A stretch of 6,159 bases of DNA from Chitinophaga pinensis (lineage in GTDB: Bacteria > Planctomycetota > Phycisphaerae > Phycisphaerales > SM1A02), in NCBI GenBank assembly GCA_943329105.2, contig CALQCP020000150.1, forward strand, positions 1 through 6,159. Direction: 5' to 3'. The translations under genes were made by a program, and so were the position numbers. Position 1 is the first letter of the stretch, and the number at the start of each line of letters is the position of its first letter. Of this stretch, positions 1-6,159 are shown in pieces. Below the pieces are notes generated by a model. The model worked only from the letters and a program-made list of their open reading frames with translations. It was not told the DNA's origin and did no database searches.

Positions 1-1
1 G

Positions 2-856
2 GCGTTGTGCGCGGGACTGGCGGCGCATGGGCGTATTGAACTGACGGTGGGCACGGTCGATCACGGTATTCGCAGCGAATCAGCACTTGATTGCCAATGC
101 GTTGCGATGGTGGGTGCGCGGCTTGGTGTTCGTGTACTCGCTCGACGTCTTGATTTGACTACCGGTTCCGGCCTGGCCGACCGGGCGCGGACTGCCCGGT
201 ATGAAGCGCTGGCATCCATGGCGCTTGAGTGCGGCGCTACCAGCATTCTTGCTGCGCACCACGCGGATGATCAACTGGAAACCATGCTGATTGCACTGGC
301 GCGCGGCGCTGGTCTTGGTGGCATGGGTGGCATGCCCGGGCGTCGCCCCATTCCGTGTGAATCGCCGGGAGCACAGCACCTCTTGCTGGTGCGTCCGTGT
401 TTACGCATGTCGCGCGAATCATTGCGCGGGGCGTGCGTTGATCTCGGGGTGCAATGGCGTGAAGATCCAACCAACGATCGCCGTGACACTCCGCGCGGAA
501 TCGTTCGGCACGTGGTGATTCCGGCATTGGAATCAGTGGCTACGGGTGCCACGCGACGTGCTGCGCGGACCGGTGAATTGGCACGGCTGGGAAACGTGTT
601 GCTTGAATCGCATGTATCCGCCATGCGCGGTCCGGATGGATCCATTGCGCGCAGTGCGTTCCAAAATGCACCCGAAGCGCTTGCAGCCACTGCAGTCTGG
701 ATGCTTGCCGAAGATCGAATGGATGATGCCACGCGATGGGCCGCCGCCGAGGCGATCGTTGATGGCTCAACCGAGCCACGCCGATTCCCGATGAGTGGCG
801 GCAGCGAACTTTCTGTATGCGCTCACCTCGTGCGGGTGCGTCCGGTCACTGTTTGA
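2..856 (+). CDS. tilS: tRNA(Ile)-lysidine synthase TilS, 5'-truncated by window edge
   Basis: TilS modifies the wobble cytidine of tRNA-Ile(CAU) to lysidine with ATP and lysine, letting the tRNA read AUA as isoleucine; it acts in the cytoplasm and is normally essential. The reading frame is open from base 2, and the visible part is 284 residues. Seen directly: the VDHGIR segment at the start, GSGLADRARTARYEAL, the PP-loop-family motif HHADDQLET (257-283), the glycine-rich stretch just after it, and EDPTN (461-475) followed by R..VR..VIPAL. The SGGxDS ATP-binding loop should lie a few dozen residues upstream, outside the window, so TTG at 5 is not the true start. About 105 residues follow the catalytic core, so this looks like a compact TilS lacking the full C-terminal region of the E. 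coli enzyme. Its stop lies inside the 3' end of the convergent minus-strand gene (11-bp overlap). The family assignment is firm. Confidence 0.93.
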   Translation, partial: ALCAGLAAHGRIELTVGTVDHGIRSESALDCQCVAMVGARLGVRVLARRLDLTTGSGLADRARTARYEALASMALECGATSILAAHHADDQLETMLIALARGAGLGGMGGMPGRRPIPCESPGAQHLLLVRPCLRMSRESLRGACVDLGVQWREDPTNDRRDTPRGIVRHVVIPALESVATGATRRAARTGELARLGNVLLESHVSAMRGPDGSIARSAFQNAPEALAATAVWMLAEDRMDDATRWAAAEAIVDGSTEPRRFPMSGGSELSVCAHLVRVRPVTV

Positions 857-1772
857 CGTCTGCAGGCGTTCGGCAGCGGTCGTAATCAGTGCTGGTGACG
901 CAGGTCACTCGACCGTTCTCCACCTTGACGATGGTGGGCGGGGTAATGATCCACTGCTTGGTATCCGGAAGCGAAACCCGTTCGCAGCCGGTGCATTCCA
1001 CGTCGGCGGGCTGGTCGCTTGGCAGCACTTGGACGCCGGGGCCATGTGGCACCAGGACGGCAATGACGTTGCCGTCTTGCGGGCCAGAGAAGTACGTTCG
1101 AAAGACTTCGTGACAACGGCCGCAGGTGGGGGAATAGAACACCACCCACTTGGTTCCTTCCAGCGTCAGAGGCGTCAGGCTAGGAACATGTCGAGCGAGG
1201 CCAGCCTCGGCCATGGTCATGCCAACCCATTCGCTCGGATTGAGCACCACCATTTCCGCGCCGCTACTGCTAAACCGGGAATTGGTTCGCGGAGCCAAGT
1301 CAAGGCGCCCGGCGAGTCCAAATGCAAACGCTGCAATGGCCACAGCTCCAATGACCTTCAACGCGGAAATACGTCCGCGTGGGACGGGCGCTGCGTTGGG
1401 CCGCATCAGCAGTGCAAGCGTGCCAGCGCCGATGGCCAGACCAACGAGCGGGGCGATCCACATGCTGGCCGGAACCGCCGCATCGCCGGGCGCATTGATG
1501 ATGGCGGAAAGTTCCGCCAGGCCACTAAACGCAAAGGCGATGCCGGTCAGCCAAGCAACACGTCGTGACAATCCAGACGACAGAAACGCAAACAGGGCGC
1601 CGCACAATTCAACAGCAATCAGAATACGCAGCGCCTTGTCCGAACCGGCTCCAGTCTTTACGGAGAGGTTCGCGAGCCAATTTGGAAGCGCATCGCCGCC
1701 ACGTGACCACTCAATAGCAACGCAGGTGAGGAGTAGGGTGGGGATAGCAATGCGACGCAGCAGTCCATTCAT
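846..1772 (-). CDS. Membrane protein with DoxX/MauE-like helices and C-terminal thioredoxin-like domain (second of a paralogous pair)
   Basis: The protein has 308 residues. Hydrophobic segments lie at about 8-22, 47-66, 72-93, 104-123 and 138-155, followed by a soluble domain with the thioredoxin pattern: strand KWVVFYSPT, active site C217-G-R-C220 followed by HE, and a probable cis-proline at ITPP (276-279). A second CxxC is C260-T-G-C263, with single cysteines at 291 and 300. Five helices with a cytoplasmic N-terminus put the thioredoxin domain in the periplasm. A thiol-disulfide exchange role is inferred; the substrate is unknown. Layout and signature residues match the gene just upstream (1769-2851), but the SCGCFG motif of that protein is replaced by INAPGDAAVPA, without cysteines. 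The start ATG overlaps the upstream stop (ATGA, 1769-1772), with AAAGG about 13 bases upstream, so the two are probably translationally coupled. The 3' end overlaps tilS by 11 bp. Confidence 0.85.
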   Translation of the reverse strand: MNGLLRRIAIPTLLLTCVAIEWSRGGDALPNWLANLSVKTGAGSDKALRILIAVELCGALFAFLSSGLSRRVAWLTGIAFAFSGLAELSAIINAPGDAAVPASMWIAPLVGLAIGAGTLALLMRPNAAPVPRGRISALKVIGAVAIAAFAFGLAGRLDLAPRTNSRFSSSGAEMVVLNPSEWVGMTMAEAGLARHVPSLTPLTLEGTKWVVFYSPTCGRCHEVFRTYFSGPQDGNVIAVLVPHGPGVQVLPSDQPADVECTGCERVSLPDTKQWIITPPTIVKVENGRVTCVTSTDYDRCRTPADVKQ

Positions 1773-2851
1773 GGATTGACTTTGCCTTTCGCGTTCAGCG
1801 CGGCGCGCACCAACGTGGCGTCTTCGCTATTCGTACAGATGCCGATCACCACGCCATCCTCGACGGTGAGGAGTACTGGGGTGCTCAGTACGTAGTTAAT
1901 GCCCTTGGGGAATGTTGCTTTACCGCATTCAGCGCAGGGGTTTTCCAACAGTTCGCCAGTGGCATCAGGGATAGAAATGGTGGTCGTTGGTGTTGTCAAC
2001 GGGCCGCTGAAATAGCTGTTGAGTAGCTCATGGCAGTGATCGCAGTCATCGCGCATGAAGACGATGTGATGTCGTCCGACATTCAAGTTGGCGGGTAGCG
2101 GTCGCTGCACCAAGAGCATGATTTCTTGAGCATCCAGTCGCTGGCCCTTCCATGATTCAAACTCCGGCGCGTACCACGGCTTGGCGGTTGCCGGCATCGG
2201 CGGCCAGGCTGTGGTGGCGGGGACCACGGGGGTGGTGGTGACTACTGGTGTGGTGATGACCACTGGTGTGGCAGTGTCAACAACTTCCAGCGTGACTGCG
2301 GCGCGATCCGGCACTCCAAACGCAATTCCGACGCCAAGCAACACGGGGACAAACATGACGTAGCCAACTTTGCGTCCCAGTTCCGCGGGCGGCAGGCGAC
2401 GACCGCGTGGTCGTAGCACGCACAGGCCGATCAACAACGTGAGGTCGATGGCAAGCATCCATGTGGGCGATGGTCCGCTTGCACCGAAACATCCGCAGCT
2501 CGCAGCGCCGGAGGCGATCAGTAAGCCCAGGATGACACAAAACATCGTCATGAGTGAGATAGCCAAGCTGCGCGCCGCTTGCACCGGGCCGACCACCATC
2601 ACGAGCGCTGCCATGATCTCGAAAGCGATCATGAAGCGCATGGCGGGTCCCAAGTAATCCTCGCGGTTCAGTCCAAGGCCACGAACAAAGATGAAATCCG
2701 TGACATCCGTGACCGGCTTTGGCAACAACTGCGGGTTGCGCTCCCAGAGTTTGACCCCCGCTCCGAGGAGGATCCAAAGGGGAACGATCAATCGGAGCAA
2801 TACGGTGCCGATTCGATTTCCGGAAGGCTTGACGGGTGTTGGTTCATTCAT
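1769..2851 (-). CDS. DoxX/MauE-family redox-associated membrane protein fused to a thioredoxin-like domain
   Basis: The protein has 360 residues from ATG at 2851; an in-frame GTG directly upstream (2854) is an alternative start, and neither has a clear Shine-Dalgarno sequence. Helices lie at about 17-34, 67-89, 93-115, 130-147 and 163-181. The loop after helix 3 carries SCGCFG (C119, C121), a motif typical of MauE-like proteins. Arginines between helices 2 and 3 and after helix 4 (RPRGRR) place those loops in the cytoplasm, so the CGC pair and the C-terminal domain face the periplasm. A Thr/Pro/Val linker (193-213) leads to a thioredoxin-like domain: HHIVFMRDD, C270-D-H-C273 then HE, a second pair C306-A-E-C309, and cis-proline STPV (323-326). 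MauE itself helps mature methylamine dehydrogenase, but no mau genes are visible, so I infer a general extracytoplasmic disulfide relay. It is the first gene of an operon with 846-1772. Confidence 0.87.
   Translation of the reverse strand: MNEPTPVKPSGNRIGTVLLRLIVPLWILLGAGVKLWERNPQLLPKPVTDVTDFIFVRGLGLNREDYLGPAMRFMIAFEIMAALVMVVGPVQAARSLAISLMTMFCVILGLLIASGAASCGCFGASGPSPTWMLAIDLTLLIGLCVLRPRGRRLPPAELGRKVGYVMFVPVLLGVGIAFGVPDRAAVTLEVVDTATPVVITTPVVTTTPVVPATTAWPPMPATAKPWYAPEFESWKGQRLDAQEIMLLVQRPLPANLNVGRHHIVFMRDDCDHCHELLNSYFSGPLTTPTTTISIPDATGELLENPCAECGKATFPKGINYVLSTPVLLTVEDGVVIGICTNSEDATLVRAALNAKGKVNP
2223..2276 (-). repeat. Three 18-bp tandem repeat units inside the linker-coding region
   Basis: Units at 2223-2240, 2241-2258 and 2259-2276 agree with each other at about 14 of 18 positions. 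On the minus strand they encode a hexapeptide repeat, approximately (T/I)-T-T-P-V-V, with a further related unit TATPVV just before it. This forms a flexible, proline-rich linker between the membrane core and the thioredoxin domain. The period is a multiple of three, so copy-number change would alter linker length without a frameshift. Confidence 0.7.
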
Positions 2852-3000
2852 CACTCACAACATCGTAGTCAATGCATCCGGCGGCGCGTGTGGCGACATT
2901 CGCCCCCGTCCACGAATCTAGAAATTCACGTGTGCGAATACGCGTCCAAGTGCGGGAACTCTCCCGCGCGCGCCCGCTCTTTGCAAGGTAGACCACGTAC
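2852..3000. promoter_or_regulatory. Divergent intergenic region between the redox operon and the photolyase operon
   Basis: This 149-bp stretch separates the divergent starts at 2851 (minus) and 3001 (plus) and is the only sizeable non-coding gap, so the promoters of both operons should lie here. I cannot point to a convincing sigma-70 -35/-10 pair on either strand. On the plus side AAGG at 2985-2988 is a possible ribosome binding site 12 bases before ATG 3001. On the minus side there is no good site before 2851, only a two-codon ATG-TTG-stop at 2863-2855. An open frame of 97 codons crosses the gap on the minus strand, but its sequence resembles no family I know. Confidence 0.5.
2898..2939. 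repeat. Cluster of short inverted arms (ATTCG/CGAAT), possible operator
   Basis: Within 42 bp there are four related arms: ATTCG at 2898-2902, CGAAT at 2913-2917, ATTC at 2924-2927 and GCGAAT at 2934-2939. They can pair as ATTCG-N10-CGAAT, GAAT-N6-ATTC and ATTC-N8-GAAT. The last pair encloses the palindrome CACGTG (2926-2931). The position between divergent operons suits a regulator binding site, but arms this short can arise by chance and no known operator consensus is matched. Confidence 0.3.
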
Positions 3001-4377
3001 ATGGCCGTGTTTGTTCGATCAAGTCTTATGCCTGCTTCCGCCGCAGAACTGGCGGCATGGCACTTTCGGTCCGGAGCGATCGACCGCCTCATCCCGCCCT
3101 GGGAGGATGTGGAAATCTTGGAGCGCCCCGCCGCCATGGTGGACGGAGCGGTGGCTCGATTTCGGATGAAGAAGTTCGGAGTGCCATTGGTGTGGGTGGC
3201 GCGCCATCACGACGTCAAGCCCGGCATCTCCTTCTGCGACACGCAGGAATCCGGTCCGTTCAGTTCATGGAACCATCGGCATTCGTTCCTGCCCAATGGT
3301 GATGTCTCCAGCATGTTGGAAGACCGGATCGAATACGCACTTCCGGGCGGGATCATCGGTCGTACCTTTGGTGGCTCCACGGTTGCCGGAGATCTGGAGC
3401 GGATGTTCACGTGGCGGCACGCGCGGACTCGTCATGATCTGCACCACCATGCGACCTTTCCGGGCGAGCACCTGCGCGTTGCGGTAAGTGGTACCAACGG
3501 AATGGTTGGTAGTGCGTTGCTGGCATTTCTATCGACTGGCGGTCATGATGTTCGACGGATTGTGCGGGGTGCAGCCGATCATGCGCGTGGCGATGTTGAA
3601 TGGGATCAGCGTGCAGGAACGTTTGATGCAGCGCGGCTTGAAGGCCTTGATGCCGTGGTGCACCTTGCCGGGGCGGGGATTGCCGATCAGCGATGGAGCG
3701 CTGCGCGCAAGAAAGAAATTCGCGACAGCCGCGTCGAGCCAACCGCGCAACTGGCGCGCACGCTTGCTGGCCTCAAACACAAGCCGCGCGTCTTGGTGTG
3801 TGCAAGTGCGGTTGGTTGGTACGGAAATCGACCAGGTCCGGATCAAGTGGATGAATCAAGCCCACGCGGTGACGGCTATCTGCCGGAGATCTGCGAAGAG
3901 TGGGAGCGTGCCACTGATGCTGCGCGGGATGCAGGAATTCGCGTAGTAAACGTGCGCATTGGCGTGGTGATGAGCGCCCGTGGCGGAGCGCTTGCCAAGT
4001 TGCTGCCACCATTCAAGATGGGTTTGGGCGGCTCAGTGGGCTCCGGCAAGCAGGGCATGAGTTGGATCGACCTTGATGACTTGCTCGGCGTGCTTCGCTT
4101 GGTGATGAGCGCTGATGTATCCGGACCCGTGAATGCAGTGGCGCCGCAGCCGTGCTCGAACAAGGAGTTTGGGCAGACGCTCGGAAGTGTGCTTGGTAGG
4201 CCGTCCGTTGCGCCACTTCCTGCAACAGCCGTCAAACTGATGTTTGGCGAGATGGGTGAGCGCCTGCTCCTTGAAGGTGCGTTCGTTGCACCAACGCGCC
4301 TGCAAGCGCTGCAATTCAAGTGGGCGCTTCCGAGTCTGACTGATGCCTTCCGATTTGAGCTTGGGAAATTCGAATGA
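3001..4377 (+). CDS. TIGR01777-family SDR oxidoreductase with N-terminal SRPBCC domain
   Basis: The protein has 458 residues in two domains. Residues 1-150 look like an SRPBCC/START-like hydrophobic-ligand domain: FVRSSLMPASAAELAAW, then GAIDRLIPPWEDV, and W90NHRHSFLP. Residues 158-458 are an extended SDR of the YfcH/SDR39U1 (TIGR01777) type: dinucleotide-binding G164-T-N-G167-M-V-G170, VEWD (199-202), HLAGAGIADQRW (221-232), SRVEPT, SAVGWYG (269-275), C298EEWE, SWIDLDD (354-360), and a DUF1731-like tail (about 409-457, with LLEGAFVAPTRLQALQFKW). The start at 3001 is chosen because VFVRSSLMP belongs to the conserved SRPBCC beginning, so the later ATG at 3028 would cut into it. The substrate is unknown. 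Old 'cell division inhibitor SulA' labels on this family are unreliable. The stop overlaps the photolyase start by 4 bp (ATGA, 4374-4377), implying coupled translation and perhaps light- or damage-linked expression (inference). Confidence 0.93.
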   Translation: MAVFVRSSLMPASAAELAAWHFRSGAIDRLIPPWEDVEILERPAAMVDGAVARFRMKKFGVPLVWVARHHDVKPGISFCDTQESGPFSSWNHRHSFLPNGDVSSMLEDRIEYALPGGIIGRTFGGSTVAGDLERMFTWRHARTRHDLHHHATFPGEHLRVAVSGTNGMVGSALLAFLSTGGHDVRRIVRGAADHARGDVEWDQRAGTFDAARLEGLDAVVHLAGAGIADQRWSAARKKEIRDSRVEPTAQLARTLAGLKHKPRVLVCASAVGWYGNRPGPDQVDESSPRGDGYLPEICEEWERATDAARDAGIRVVNVRIGVVMSARGGALAKLLPPFKMGLGGSVGSGKQGMSWIDLDDLLGVLRLVMSADVSGPVNAVAPQPCSNKEFGQTLGSVLGRPSVAPLPATAVKLMFGEMGERLLLEGAFVAPTRLQALQFKWALPSLTDAFRFELGKFE

Positions 4378-5831
4378 CCACACTGGTTTGGTTTCGACAA
4401 GATCTTCGTACTTCTGATCATGACGCGCTGCTTGATGCGTGCGCACGCGGCGCCGTGGTGCCGGTGTTCATTTGGTATCCAAAGTCCGAGGGTCGTTGGC
4501 CGATCGGCGGCGCACAGCGCTGGTGGTTGCATCACTCGTTGCAGCGGCTTACTGATGACTTGAAATCGCGCGGCTCTCGGCTGGTGATTCGGACTGGCGA
4601 TCCAGCGGTGGAACTGGCGTCTGTTGCACGCGCGTGTGCTGCCAAGCGCGTGGTGTGCTCACGTCGTTACGAGCCGGCAGCCATGGCTGACGAAGAGCGC
4701 GTAGCGGAACTGTTAGAGAAGTCTGGTATTGAACTTTGCCGCATTGGGTCCAATCTGCTGTTCGATCCGTTTGCGATCCGCACGCAGACCGGTACCCCAT
4801 ACAAAGTATTCACGCCGTTCTGGCGTGCGTGTTTGACGCGCCCAGCTCCCGATGCTCCACGCCCAGCGCCAGCAACGATTCCCGCGCCCACTGCAAGGCC
4901 TACTGCGCTCGACGTCGATGCGTTGCAACTCCTGCCGAAGATTCCGTGGGACGCGGGCTTGCAACAGATGTGGACTCCTGGTGAGGCGGGCGCGCGCACG
5001 CGCCTGAAGGCGTTCGTTGCTGGACCAATCGGTCAGTACTCCATGCAGCGTGATATTCCTGGTGTGCACGGCACGTCCATGCTCGCCGCGCACCTGCACT
5101 TTGGTGAGGTGAGCCCGCGCGAAGCATGGCACGCAGTGCAGCATGCGATCCGTGGTCGAGCAGGTGAATTCATCGCGAACGCGGAGAAGTTCCGCGCGGA
5201 ATTGGGTTGGCGTGAATTTGGCGCTCATGTCCTTGCCAATTTCCCGCGCACCGCAGAGGATCCACTGCGCATTGACTTCAGGAAGTTTCCATGGCGCTCC
5301 AACGCAGTGGAACTGCGCGCCTGGCAGCGCGGCCAGACCGGCTATCCGATTGTTGATGCTGGAATGCGTCAGCTGTGGCATACCGGTTGGATGCACAATC
5401 GCGTGCGCATGGTGGTCGGCAGCTTCTTAGTGAAGCACTTGCGAATGGATTGGATGCATGGCGCCCGCTGGTTCTGGGATACGTTGGCCGACGCCGATCT
5501 TGCCAGCAACACGCTGGGCTGGCAGTGGGCGGGCGGTTGCGGTGCTGATGCGGCACCGTACTTTCGCATCTTCAATCCAATGACCCAAGGCAAGAAATTT
5601 GACCCAGACGGCGCATACGTCAAGCATTGGGTGCCGGAACTTGCCGGCGTTCCGGCTGAGTACGTCCATGCGCCGTGGGAAGCGCCGCCGCTAGTGCTCG
5701 CGATGTCGGGCGTCACCCTGGGCGAAACCTATCCGCATCCGATCGTTGATCATGCCAAAGCGCGCGCCGCTGCATTGCAAGCGTTGTCTGCAGTGAGTGG
5801 GAAGTCCGTTACTGCTTCGGATGACGTGTAA
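4374..5831 (+). CDS. phrB: Deoxyribodipyrimidine photolyase (class I type, FAD)
   Basis: Photolyase uses blue or near-UV light and reduced FAD to split cyclobutane pyrimidine dimers in DNA. The 485 residues match the usual length. An N-terminal antenna-binding domain (LVWFRQDLR at the start; RRYEPAAMADEERV at 97-110) is followed by the helical FAD domain. Seen: RAELGWREF (274-282, with E276 and W279 equivalent to the dimer-contacting E274/W277 of E. coli), GYPIVDAGMRQL (323-334), TGWMHNRVRM (337-346), ASNTLGWQW (377-385) and APYFRIFNP (394-402). The full tryptophan triad for FAD photoreduction is present: W307, W360 and W383, matching E. coli W306, W359 and W382; N379 matches the FAD-contacting N378. 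These point to an active repair enzyme rather than a degenerate cryptochrome. Which antenna pigment (folate or deazaflavin) binds cannot be told here. GGGA at 4363-4366 lies 7 bases before the ATG. The 3' end overlaps the convergent gene by 23 bp. Confidence 0.96.
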   Translation: MTTLVWFRQDLRTSDHDALLDACARGAVVPVFIWYPKSEGRWPIGGAQRWWLHHSLQRLTDDLKSRGSRLVIRTGDPAVELASVARACAAKRVVCSRRYEPAAMADEERVAELLEKSGIELCRIGSNLLFDPFAIRTQTGTPYKVFTPFWRACLTRPAPDAPRPAPATIPAPTARPTALDVDALQLLPKIPWDAGLQQMWTPGEAGARTRLKAFVAGPIGQYSMQRDIPGVHGTSMLAAHLHFGEVSPREAWHAVQHAIRGRAGEFIANAEKFRAELGWREFGAHVLANFPRTAEDPLRIDFRKFPWRSNAVELRAWQRGQTGYPIVDAGMRQLWHTGWMHNRVRMVVGSFLVKHLRMDWMHGARWFWDTLADADLASNTLGWQWAGGCGADAAPYFRIFNPMTQGKKFDPDGAYVKHWVPELAGVPAEYVHAPWEAPPLVLAMSGVTLGETYPHPIVDHAKARAAALQALSAVSGKSVTASDDV

Positions 5832-6159
5832 CCAGCAACTTGTCGACACGGCGTCCGTCCAGGTCGATGACCTCAAATTGCCAGCCGATCCACGTCACTT
5901 TGTCACCGGTGCTCGGCAGTTCGCCAAGGAGCGCAGTCACTAGTCCGGCTGCAGTGGCGACCTCTGGAAGTTCATCCGCGGCGTCACTGGTGAGTCCAAG
6001 TGTCGCCAACACATCGGGTAGTGGCAGCATTCCATCCATCAGCCATGATCCATCTTCGCGCTCGACCGCGGTGGCTTGTTCGCCCTCAGTACCGCGGCTC
6101 ATATCGCCAAGCAATGCTTGTACAACATCGTTTGCGGTGACCAGCCCTTCCAGTCCACC
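5809..6159 (-). CDS. CorC/HlyC-family CBS-domain protein, C-terminal part (5' end outside window)
   Basis: Only the last 116 residues are visible; the frame is open to the window edge, so the start lies beyond 6159. The visible part opens with the end of a CBS domain (GGLEGLVTANDVVQALLGDM, pattern GG..GLVT..D....L.G). It continues as a transporter-associated CorC/HlyC domain: EDGSWLMDGMLPLPDVLATLG, then AAGLVTALLGELPSTGDKV, then WQFEVIDLDGRRVDKLLV. Proteins with this C-terminus usually have an N-terminal DUF21/CNNM membrane domain and two CBS domains, and are linked to Mg2+/Co2+ transport or efflux. Names such as 'hemolysin' for this family are historical. Without the N-terminus I cannot say whether the membrane-bound or soluble (CorC) form is encoded. 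Its stop lies within the end of the photolyase gene (overlap 5809-5831), so the two are convergent. Confidence 0.92.
   Translation of the reverse strand, partial: GGLEGLVTANDVVQALLGDMSRGTEGEQATAVEREDGSWLMDGMLPLPDVLATLGLTSDAADELPEVATAAGLVTALLGELPSTGDKVTWIGWQFEVIDLDGRRVDKLLVTRHPKQ

Noticed and set aside
795..1779. Long plus-strand open frames (257 and 209 codons) opposite the 846-1772 gene
   Set aside because: They lie antisense to a gene with clear helices and a thioredoxin active site, and their translations are low-complexity Arg/Ala/Ser-rich with no recognisable domain; typical of GC-rich shadow frames.
2030..2046. CxxCH in both thioredoxin-like domains (CDHCH here, CGRCH in the paralogue) as a c-type heme site
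   Set aside because: In both proteins the motif directly follows a hydrophobic strand ending in an acidic or Ser-Pro-Thr turn and is followed downstream by a cis-proline, which is the thioredoxin active-site arrangement. No distal methionine pattern of a cytochrome c is evident.
846..2851. Methylamine utilisation (mau) locus
   Set aside because: The MauE-like core alone is shared by many unrelated redox proteins, and no methylamine dehydrogenase subunits or other mau genes are in the window.
2844..3137. 97-codon minus-strand frame spanning the divergent gap
   Set aside because: It overlaps the conserved SRPBCC start on the opposite strand and the start of the MauE-like gene, has no family resemblance, and is best explained by chance.
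3001..4377. Cell-division inhibitor SulA
   Set aside because: Some databases give this label to TIGR01777 proteins, but the sequence is an SDR with a nucleotide-binding glycine motif and is unrelated to the SOS protein SulA.
3876..4535. 219-codon minus-strand frame across the SDR/photolyase junction
   Set aside because: It is antisense to conserved motifs of both plus-strand genes, with a Ser/Pro/Arg-rich translation without domains.
4713..5396. 227-codon minus-strand frame inside the photolyase gene
   Set aside because: The plus strand here encodes highly conserved photolyase motifs, so the antisense frame is a shadow.
1..6159. tRNA, rRNA, CRISPR, insertion sequence or phage attachment site
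   Set aside because: I looked for cloverleaf-like segments, regularly spaced direct repeats, terminal inverted repeats and transposase motifs and saw none; coding sequence fills nearly the whole window.

Overview
The window is about 6.2 kb of moderately GC-rich bacterial DNA with six protein genes packed almost without gaps. Two genes run off the edges. No RNA gene, insertion sequence, CRISPR array or phage-like gene is visible. Membrane proteins with a DoxX/MauE-like core joined to a C-terminal thioredoxin domain, next to an SRPBCC-TIGR01777 fusion, suggest a Gram-negative, free-living and light-exposed bacterium. Planctomycetota (Phycisphaerae-like) is my best guess, but this rests on family resemblance only and is weak.

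Layout. (1) Positions 2-856, plus strand: the 3' part of tilS, the tRNA(Ile2) lysidine synthase; its ATP-binding N-terminus lies outside the window. (2) Positions 846-1772 and 1769-2851, minus strand: a two-gene operon read from 2851 down to 846. It encodes two paralogous proteins, each with about five membrane helices and a thioredoxin-like domain predicted outside the cytoplasmic membrane. (3) Positions 2852-3000: a 149-bp divergent intergenic region, the only real non-coding gap, with several short inverted ATTC/GAAT arms. (4) Positions 3001-4377 and 4374-5831, plus strand: an SRPBCC-SDR (TIGR01777) fusion translationally coupled to a class I-type deoxyribodipyrimidine photolyase. (5) Positions 5809-6159, minus strand: the C-terminal end of a CorC/HlyC-family CBS-domain protein.

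How the parts may work together. The minus-strand operon looks like an extracytoplasmic thiol-disulfide relay: membrane helices, a membrane-edge CGC pair in one partner, and CxxC thioredoxin sites in both. The plus-strand operon joins UV-damage repair with an oxidoreductase of unknown substrate. Both co-directional pairs overlap by 4 bp (ATGA), and both convergent pairs overlap at their 3' ends by 11 and 23 bp, so no intrinsic terminator has room of its own. The least described element is the tandem pair of MauE-like/thioredoxin fusions. They share a CxxCHE...YFSGP signature and a second CxxC, and the second copy has lost the membrane cysteine pair.
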